From positions 1 to 25,342 of the forward strand of contig CAZKKF010000011.1 of NCBI GenBank assembly GCA_964553285.1: DNA of 25,342 nt, written 5' to 3'. The stretch is from CAZKKF01 sp964553285. Lineage in GTDB: Bacteria > Patescibacteriota > Minisyncoccia > Phycocordibacterales > Zambryskibacteraceae. Below the pieces are notes generated by a model that worked only from the letters and a program-made list of their open reading frames with translations, had not been told where the DNA came from and did not search any database. Below, in pieces: positions 20,731 through 25,342 of the stretch; positions within the stretch are counted from its first letter, which is position 1; every line of letters starts with the position of its first letter. A program made the translations under genes and the position numbers.

Positions 20731-20754
20731 CCCCCGCCACGAATGTGGCGGGGG
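20731..20754. terminator. Hairpin terminator after rseP
   Basis: A perfect 10-bp stem CCCCCGCCAC / GTGGCGGGGG with loop GAAT, 23 nt after the rseP stop. There is no strong T-run on the plus strand. On the minus strand the flank TCGTGTTTATAT is U-rich. Confidence 0.75.
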
Positions 20755-20784
20755 CAACTTCTATTACTCATCCTAAGCACGCTT
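20731..20784 (-). ncRNA. Predicted short RNA opposite to rseP-proS
   Basis: Predicted from a strong promoter at 20791-20819 (minus) running about 30 nt into the GC-rich hairpin at 20754-20731. It contains the palindrome AAGC-GT-GCTT at its 5' end. No convincing coding frame. Hypothesis only. Confidence 0.35.
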
Positions 20785-20790
20785 ACTCTA

Positions 20791-20819
20791 AGTATAGCAA
20801 ATTTTGGGCTGCTTGTCAA
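20791..20819 (-). promoter_or_regulatory. Orphan strong promoter between rseP and proS
   Basis: Minus strand TTGACA (20819-20814), 17-nt spacer, TATACT (20796-20791). It points towards the 3' end of rseP; no minus-strand gene follows. Confidence 0.85.
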
Positions 20820-20847
20820 GCGCGGGATGCCGCCCCTCCGGCAGGCT

Positions 20848-20876
20848 TTGTTTTAGGGCTTATTTTGGAGTAGAAT
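20848..20876 (+). promoter_or_regulatory. proS promoter for a leaderless start
   Basis: TTGTTT (20848-20853), 17-nt spacer, TAGAAT (20871-20876), then 7 nt and the ATG at 20884. The upstream ATG at 20875 overlaps the -10 box and so is not the start. Confidence 0.65.
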
Positions 20877-20883
20877 GACCGCC

Positions 20884-22137
20884 ATGAGACAAAGTCATTT
20901 GTTTACCAAAGCCCGCCGAGAAGGCCCCAAGGATGAGGTATCAAAAAATGCAGAGCTTCTTATTCGCGCAGGTTTCGTACATAAAGAAATGGCGGGAGTA
21001 TATTCCTATCTGCCTTTGGGTTTTCGCGTCTTGGAAAAAATAAAACAAATAGTGCGTGAGGAAATGAATGCCATAGGAGGCCAGGAGCTTGTCATGACTG
21101 CCCTTCAGCGCAAAGACTTGTGGGAGCGCACCGGCCGTTGGAGCGATGAAGCTGTTGATGTGTGGTTTAAGTCGGAGCTCAAGAGCGGCGGTGAGGTGGG
21201 TTTTGGCTGGTCGCACGAGGAGCCTATAGGAGACATGATGAAGAGCTTCATATCAAGCTACAGGGATTTGCCTATATTTGTGTACCAGTTTCAGACAAAG
21301 CTTCGCAATGAACTGCGGGCCAAGTCGGGGCTTATGCGAGGCCGCGAATTTGTCATGAAAGACATGTACTCTTTCTGCCTTGGCGAAGAAGACCACAATA
21401 GCTTTTACAACCAAACTATTGATGCCTACAAGCGCGTCTATGACAGGCTCGGTCTTGGCGAAGATACTTTTGTTACTTTCGCTTCGGGCGGTGCTTTTAC
21501 TCAGTTTAGCCATGAGTTTCAGACCATTGCCGAGAGCGGCGAGGATGCCATATTTATAAACCGCGCCAAGGGCATTGCCATAAATGCAGAAGTGCTAAAT
21601 GAAGAGACTTTGAACAAACTTGGCGTATCGCGCGATGAGCTTGAGGAAGTAAAAACCGCAGAAGTGGGAAATATCTTCAACTTTGGCAGGCAGAAAGCCG
21701 AAGATCTGGGGCTTACTTACAAAAACGAAATAGGCCAGGACATACCGGTGTGGATGGGCTCTTACGGCATAGGGGTTACGCGCCTGATGGGGTTGCTCGC
21801 AGAAAAGAACGCGGACGACAATGGCATGGTGTGGCATGAGGCGGTGGCGCCATTTCGCTTGCATCTGGTGTATGTGCCTTCAGAGAATGCCGAGGTCAAA
21901 GCTTTTGCAGACAAGATGTACGAAAACCTTTCCTCCCAGGGTGTTGAAGTGCTATATGACGACAGGGATGCAAGAGCCGGAGAGAAATTTGCCGAGAGCG
22001 ATCTTATCGGCCTGCCGACTCGTATCGTGGTTTCTGAAAGAGCGCTTGGCGAGGGGCTTCTTGAATGTGTGGACAGAAAGAGCGGGGAAGTAACAAAGAA
22101 AAGCGAGGCCGAAATATTGCAATCATTCAAAGCATGA
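20884..22137 (+). CDS. proS: Prolyl-tRNA synthetase, without editing insert
   Basis: Charges tRNA-Pro. 417 aa compared with about 570 in bacterial ProRS that carries the INS editing domain. Motif 1 region is GVYSYLPLGFRVLEKI (about residues 40-55). Motif 2 has the LRNELRAKSGLMRGREFVMKDMYSF stretch (about 141-165, in parts). The text then runs almost directly to motif 3, GSYGIGVTRLMGLL (about 297-310). The anticodon-binding domain follows (LHLVYVP, VLYDDRDARAGEKF, GLPTRIVVSERAL). Ala-tRNA-Pro editing must therefore be done by another protein or not at all. The start MRQSHLFTKAR at 20884 is standard. The stop shares ATGA with the second mreB start. Confidence 0.96.
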   Translation: MRQSHLFTKARREGPKDEVSKNAELLIRAGFVHKEMAGVYSYLPLGFRVLEKIKQIVREEMNAIGGQELVMTALQRKDLWERTGRWSDEAVDVWFKSELKSGGEVGFGWSHEEPIGDMMKSFISSYRDLPIFVYQFQTKLRNELRAKSGLMRGREFVMKDMYSFCLGEEDHNSFYNQTIDAYKRVYDRLGLGEDTFVTFASGGAFTQFSHEFQTIAESGEDAIFINRAKGIAINAEVLNEETLNKLGVSRDELEEVKTAEVGNIFNFGRQKAEDLGLTYKNEIGQDIPVWMGSYGIGVTRLMGLLAEKNADDNGMVWHEAVAPFRLHLVYVPSENAEVKAFADKMYENLSSQGVEVLYDDRDARAGEKFAESDLIGLPTRIVVSERALGEGLLECVDRKSGEVTKKSEAEILQSFKA

Positions 22138-23207
22138 AGAAAAACGACAGCATAAGAGAAACCATACGCCGCGCGCTGTCTCATGACATCGGCATAGACC
22201 TTGGCACTGCAAACACTCTGGTGCATGTGCGCGGCCGCGGCATTGTCATCAACGAGCCATCGGTCGTTGCCGTAAACCAGAAGACCGGAAAGATGGTGGC
22301 AGTGGGCAAAGAGGCCAAGGATATGCTTGGCCGCACTCCCGCCCATATCGCGGCGGTAAGGCCGGTTGTGGACGGTGTGGTGTCGGATTTTGAGGTGACA
22401 GAAGAGATGCTCTCTTACCTCCTGGGAAAAGCTTCCATGACCGGCGGCAAAAAACTTCTTGGACCAAGGGTGGTGGTGGGAGTGCCTTCCGGTATTACTT
22501 CGGTTGAAATACGGGCTGTGAGAGACGCAACCCGCAATGCCGGAGCAAGCGCAGTGCACATCATAGAAGAGCCCATGGCCGCGGCTATAGGCATGAGGCT
22601 TCCCGTCAAAGACCCTGTGGGCACTATGATCATAGACATAGGAGGAGGTACTACTGATATCGCCGTCATCTCTCTTGGAGGCGTGGTGCGCTCCAAAAAT
22701 CTGCGCATAGCCGGAGACAGGCTAAATAGCGACATTGCGGCCTATGTGCGCAATGAGTTCAAGATTTTGGTGGGGGAGAAGACGGCAGAGAACATAAAGA
22801 TAGGCATAGGCTCGGTGCTTCCGGACAAGGGATCTGTTGAGTCGGTGGTGCGCGGCCGCGACCTTGTATCGGGGCTTCCAAGAGAAGTGGCTGTAACCGA
22901 TTCTGACATACGCGAAGCCATATTGCCGTCGGTTGCGGCCATTGTTGAAGCCTCAAGAGAGGTGCTTGAGACCACTCCGCCCGAAATACTTTCAGACATC
23001 ATGCACAGAGGCGTATATCTCGCAGGCGGAGGCGCGCTCTTCCGCGGTTTCCAGGAGCTTTTGGAGGAAGAGCTGAAGATTCCCGTGCATCTTCCGCCCG
23101 ATCCGCTTACTGCCGTTGCTCGCGGCGCGGGCATTGTGCTTGAAGATATGATTTCTTACAGAGATTTGCTTATAGAAAACGAAGATGACATACCGCTTTC
23201 ACCCTAG
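22134..23207 (+). CDS. mreB: Rod-shape protein MreB, second copy
   Basis: Actin-like MreB of 357 aa beginning MKKNDSIRETIRRALSHD, an amphipathic-looking basic helix that could bind the membrane. Phosphate 1 GIDLGTANTLVHVRGRG (about residues 20-36) is canonical. INEPSVVAVN, phosphate 2 IDIGGGTTDIAVISLGG (about 169-185) and the adenosine motif RGVYLAGGGALFRGF are intact. The ATG overlaps the proS stop (ATGA). mreC starts 23 bp before this gene ends, giving a tight proS-mreB-mreC chain. A longer frame upstream would lie in proS and is not used. Confidence 0.96.
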   Translation: MKKNDSIRETIRRALSHDIGIDLGTANTLVHVRGRGIVINEPSVVAVNQKTGKMVAVGKEAKDMLGRTPAHIAAVRPVVDGVVSDFEVTEEMLSYLLGKASMTGGKKLLGPRVVVGVPSGITSVEIRAVRDATRNAGASAVHIIEEPMAAAIGMRLPVKDPVGTMIIDIGGGTTDIAVISLGGVVRSKNLRIAGDRLNSDIAAYVRNEFKILVGEKTAENIKIGIGSVLPDKGSVESVVRGRDLVSGLPREVAVTDSDIREAILPSVAAIVEASREVLETTPPEILSDIMHRGVYLAGGGALFRGFQELLEEELKIPVHLPPDPLTAVARGAGIVLEDMISYRDLLIENEDDIPLSP

Positions 23208-23967
23208 CCTGAAAAAAAGCCGTGCCAAGATGCCGCTGGTGAGCCTTGCTCTGGTCTCTCTGGTTCTGCTTTTGTCTATTGCCTTTCCAAACCAGAGCAG
23301 AGTGGTGTGGGAGAAAACCCTGAAGCCAGTGTGGTTTGTGTCGGGTATTGCCCGCAATGCGGTATCCGGCGTGGTGTATCCTTGGAGGCTTGAAGATAAC
23401 AGGTCTCTTTTGAGTGATTCGGCTTCCATACAATCCGTTGAGACAAATCTTTTGCTTGAAGAAAATCGCCAGCTCAAGGACATGCTCGGGCGCGTGCCTG
23501 ACGACTATTCGGTTATTGCCCGCGTGCTGATCAAGCCGCCGCAGTCTTTTTTTGATACTTTGGTGCTTGATGTCGGTATTTCCCAGGGAGTATTTGAAGG
23601 TTCAAGAGTATTTGCCCCTTCGGGGCAAATTGTGGGCTCCATAAAGACTGCGAGCGCAAACACGTCAAACGCCGCGCTTTACTCCACATCCGGCGGGTCC
23701 GTTGAAGCGGAGATGCTTGGTACGGGTTTTGTGCTTCAGCTTGAGGGCAGGGGAGACGGCAACTTTTTTGTCAAAGTGCCGCGCGCTTTTGAAATATCCG
23801 AAGGCGATTCGTTCATCATACCCGGCCTTACCAGCCATGTTATTGCTGTGGTGGAGAGGGTCAATGTGGGCGAGGACGACTCTCTGAAAGATGTATTTCT
23901 AAAAAGCCCCGCCCCTTTGCGCTCTCTGTCCTGGGTGTTTGTGGAAGTGCGCCGGCCGAATATCTAA
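23185..23967 (+). CDS. mreC: Rod-shape determining protein MreC
   Basis: A 260-aa bitopic membrane protein of the elongasome that links MreB to PBP2. It has a cytoplasmic basic N-terminus (RFHPSLKKSRAKM), one membrane helix at about residues 17-37, a helical coiled-coil region (about 70-95, TNLLLEENRQLKDMLG) and the beta domain with VIARVLIKPPQSFFDTLVLDVG, FAPSGQIVGSI and GLTSHVIAVVERV. The order and content are typical. It overlaps mreB by 23 bp and is 2 nt before the next gene. Confidence 0.93.
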   Translation: MTYRFHPSLKKSRAKMPLVSLALVSLVLLLSIAFPNQSRVVWEKTLKPVWFVSGIARNAVSGVVYPWRLEDNRSLLSDSASIQSVETNLLLEENRQLKDMLGRVPDDYSVIARVLIKPPQSFFDTLVLDVGISQGVFEGSRVFAPSGQIVGSIKTASANTSNAALYSTSGGSVEAEMLGTGFVLQLEGRGDGNFFVKVPRAFEISEGDSFIIPGLTSHVIAVVERVNVGEDDSLKDVFLKSPAPLRSLSWVFVEVRRPNI

Positions 23968-23969
23968 AG

Positions 23970-24230
23970 ATGAGCAATATCTCTCAAAGGCTTGTTGGCA
24001 TCTTGGCACTTTTTCTCTCGTTGGTTTTTTTGCCTGCTCCGGCAACCATTGGCGTTATCGCTCTTTTTGCTTTGCTTTTTCGCGAGCCCGTAGAAGCCGG
24101 TATAATCGCCGTATCAATAGGTGCTATCTTTGGCATTCATTTTGTACCCATTACCGCCGTGTGGGCCGTTTGCGCCCTGCTTGGCCCTCATTTGCGCATG
24201 TCATTAAAATTGCCCGGAATTGAGGCATAA
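23970..24230 (+). CDS. Short membrane protein in the MreD position
   Basis: An 86-aa protein with three hydrophobic segments (about residues 8-24, 26-41 and 44-70), beginning MSNISQRLVGILALF. It lies exactly where mreD normally sits, between mreC and the PBP2 gene, 2 nt after mreC. MreD is usually about 160 aa with five or six helices, so this would be about half. It may be a reduced MreD or an unrelated protein; I cannot see a diagnostic MreD motif in it. An in-frame fusion or frameshift is not evident at either end. Confidence 0.65.
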   Translation: MSNISQRLVGILALFLSLVFLPAPATIGVIALFALLFREPVEAGIIAVSIGAIFGIHFVPITAVWAVCALLGPHLRMSLKLPGIEA

Positions 24231-24239
24231 TAGGGGTGT

Positions 24240-25342
24240 ATGATGCACCGCCTCAAGAAAAATATATTTTCCCGCCTGTTCCCAAAGAGGGGTGTTGAAA
24301 TAGATCCCGATGAAGTTTTGCTTGATGCCCACAATCTGCCGAAGTTTGATGTGGATCGCCTGGAGGGCACGATGGTGAGGCCCATAGACCGCGCCTCTTT
24401 TCTCATACTCTCTTTGGCGGTTCTTGCTTTCGGTATTATTGTCTTTTCCAAGCTGATAAATCTTCAGGTGGTAAACGGCGCGGACTTTGCCCTGCGCAGT
24501 GAAAACAACATACTCCAGACCTCGGTGGTGTTTGCCAATCGCGGCATCATAAAAGACAGGACTGATGCGCTCATCGTCTGGAACGAGCCGGGGGAAAACG
24601 AATACGCCATGCGCCGATATGCGGATTCTCAGGGTATATCAAACATAGTGGGCTTTGTGGGCTATCCCAGAAAAGACTCAAAAGGCATCTACTACGATAC
24701 TGCCATAACCGGACGTGCCGGTGCGGAAGAGTTTTTTGATGCGGTTCTCTCCGGCAAAAACGGCCTCAAAATATCCGAGATGAACGCCTTGGGACAGGTG
24801 CAATCGGAGAGCGTGCTCGAGCCTCCAAAAGACGGCGCGGCGGTGGTCCTCTCCATTGACATGGGGGTACAGGAGGCTTTGTTTCAAAACATAAAGCGCA
24901 TAGCCGATGAAAGGGGATTTACCGGCGGTGCGGGAGTCATCATGGATGTTCATAGCGGCGAGGTGCTTGCTCTGGCAACCTATCCGGAATACAGCGCGGC
25001 AGTGATGTCCGACGGGCTGGAGCAGGAAAAAATATCAGACATGATCACTAGCCACCACAAGCCTTTTCTAAACAGAGCGGTGTCGGGGCTGTATATTCCG
25101 GGTTCCATTATCAAGCCTTTTGTGGCTTTGGGGGCGCTTGAAGAGAAGCTGGTTGACCCGCGCAAGGAGTTTTACTCCTCCGGAAGATTTGTCGTGCCTA
25201 ATCCCTATAACCCATCGCAACCCACCATCTTTGCCGACTGGAGGGCGCATGGCTATGTAGACATGCGCCGCGCTCTGGCAGTGTCCTCCAACGTCTATTT
25301 CTACACCATAGGCGGCGGGCAAAACGACCAGCCGGGGCTCGG
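24240..25342 (+). CDS. mrdA: Penicillin-binding protein 2 (class B transpeptidase), 3' end cut off
   Basis: Transpeptidase of the elongasome that cross-links peptidoglycan. It runs off the window, and 367 residues are visible. It has a cytoplasmic N-terminus, one helix at about residues 52-75 (FLILSLAVLAFGIIVF), then the pedestal domain with FANRGIIKDRTDALI (about 98-112), the conserved dimerisation-domain start of class B PBPs. The transpeptidase domain follows with GGAGVIMDVHSGEVLALATYPEYS (about 229-252). Catalytic SxxK reads S289-I-I-K292 and SxN reads S349-S-N351. The KTG motif lies beyond the window. ATG at 24240 and 24243 are alternatives. CATAAT or TAATAG ends 6-8 nt upstream. Confidence 0.92.
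   Translation, partial: MMHRLKKNIFSRLFPKRGVEIDPDEVLLDAHNLPKFDVDRLEGTMVRPIDRASFLILSLAVLAFGIIVFSKLINLQVVNGADFALRSENNILQTSVVFANRGIIKDRTDALIVWNEPGENEYAMRRYADSQGISNIVGFVGYPRKDSKGIYYDTAITGRAGAEEFFDAVLSGKNGLKISEMNALGQVQSESVLEPPKDGAAVVLSIDMGVQEALFQNIKRIADERGFTGGAGVIMDVHSGEVLALATYPEYSAAVMSDGLEQEKISDMITSHHKPFLNRAVSGLYIPGSIIKPFVALGALEEKLVDPRKEFYSSGRFVVPNPYNPSQPTIFADWRAHGYVDMRRALAVSSNVYFYTIGGGQNDQPGL

Noticed and set aside
20875..20883. ATG at 20875 as proS start
   Set aside because: It overlaps the -10 box TAGAAT; the ATG at 20884 gives the standard ProRS N-terminus.
21762..22559. 265-codon minus-strand frame opposite proS and mreB
   Set aside because: Shadow of two well-identified genes that are joined by an ATGA overlap.
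23185..23207. Possible frameshift between mreB and mreC because of the 23-bp overlap
   Set aside because: Both proteins have complete ends and starts, so this is a normal operon overlap.
1..25342. CRISPR array, rRNA, prophage or insertion sequence
   Set aside because: No spaced direct repeats, rRNA segments, transposase or phage structural genes were seen on either strand.

Overview
The window looks like a near-complete stretch of a Patescibacteria/CPR chromosome, most likely Parcubacteria-like. This is inferred from tightly packed short genes, minimal versions of housekeeping proteins (TruB without a PUA tail, ProRS without an editing insert, a delta'-like protein without a Walker A loop, a PriA without its ATPase motifs), few Shine-Dalgarno sites on housekeeping genes, and a cupin / sugar-dehydrogenase / small-membrane-protein complement. 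UGA acts as a stop (proS ends in TGA), so this is not a code-25 lineage. I see no rRNA, CRISPR array, transposase or phage structural gene.

Layout. 1-1290: translational GTPase typA (minus), whose 3' part is lost at an inverted fold-back at the very left end. 1424-3205: two membrane proteins, a TfoX-N protein and pseudouridine synthase truB. 3250-4748: small orphan gene, membrane-anchored and multi-pass orphan proteins. 4882-6553: secreted PQQ-type sugar dehydrogenase overlapped by a SET-domain methyltransferase. 6632-10771: accessory zone with a 323-aa orphan, a cupin, a secreted two-domain protein, a CPBP membrane protease and a two-gene orphan operon. 10897-13134: DUF817 membrane protein, NUDIX hydrolase directly behind tRNA-Asn, DUF167 protein, ribosome hibernation factor, tiny membrane peptide. 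13109-16433: priA-def-fmt on the minus strand. 16620-25342: plus-strand block for translation and cell shape: mreB, a delta'-like clamp-loader subunit, a membrane protein, frr, rseP, proS, second mreB, mreC, a MreD-like stub and the start of penicillin-binding protein 2 (cut by the window end).

The genes cooperate in three visible modules: protein synthesis initiation and recycling (def, fmt, frr, proS, hpf, typA, truB, tRNA-Asn), replication (priA, delta'-like) and wall elongation (two MreB, MreC, PBP2, with RseP).

Two expression styles are visible. Many housekeeping genes have a -10-like hexamer ending 6-7 nt before the start codon and no ribosome binding site, which suggests leaderless mRNAs. 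A second group, mostly orphan minus-strand genes, has TTGACA/TTGACT with a 17-nt spacer and a -10 box, a 28-60 nt leader and usually an AGGAGG-like site. Two further strong promoters precede no obvious gene and run quickly into hairpins, so they may make short RNAs. I found no clearly new multi-gene system. The best candidates for follow-up are the helicase-dead PriA with its attenuator-like leader, the leaderless start signature, and the orphan promoters.
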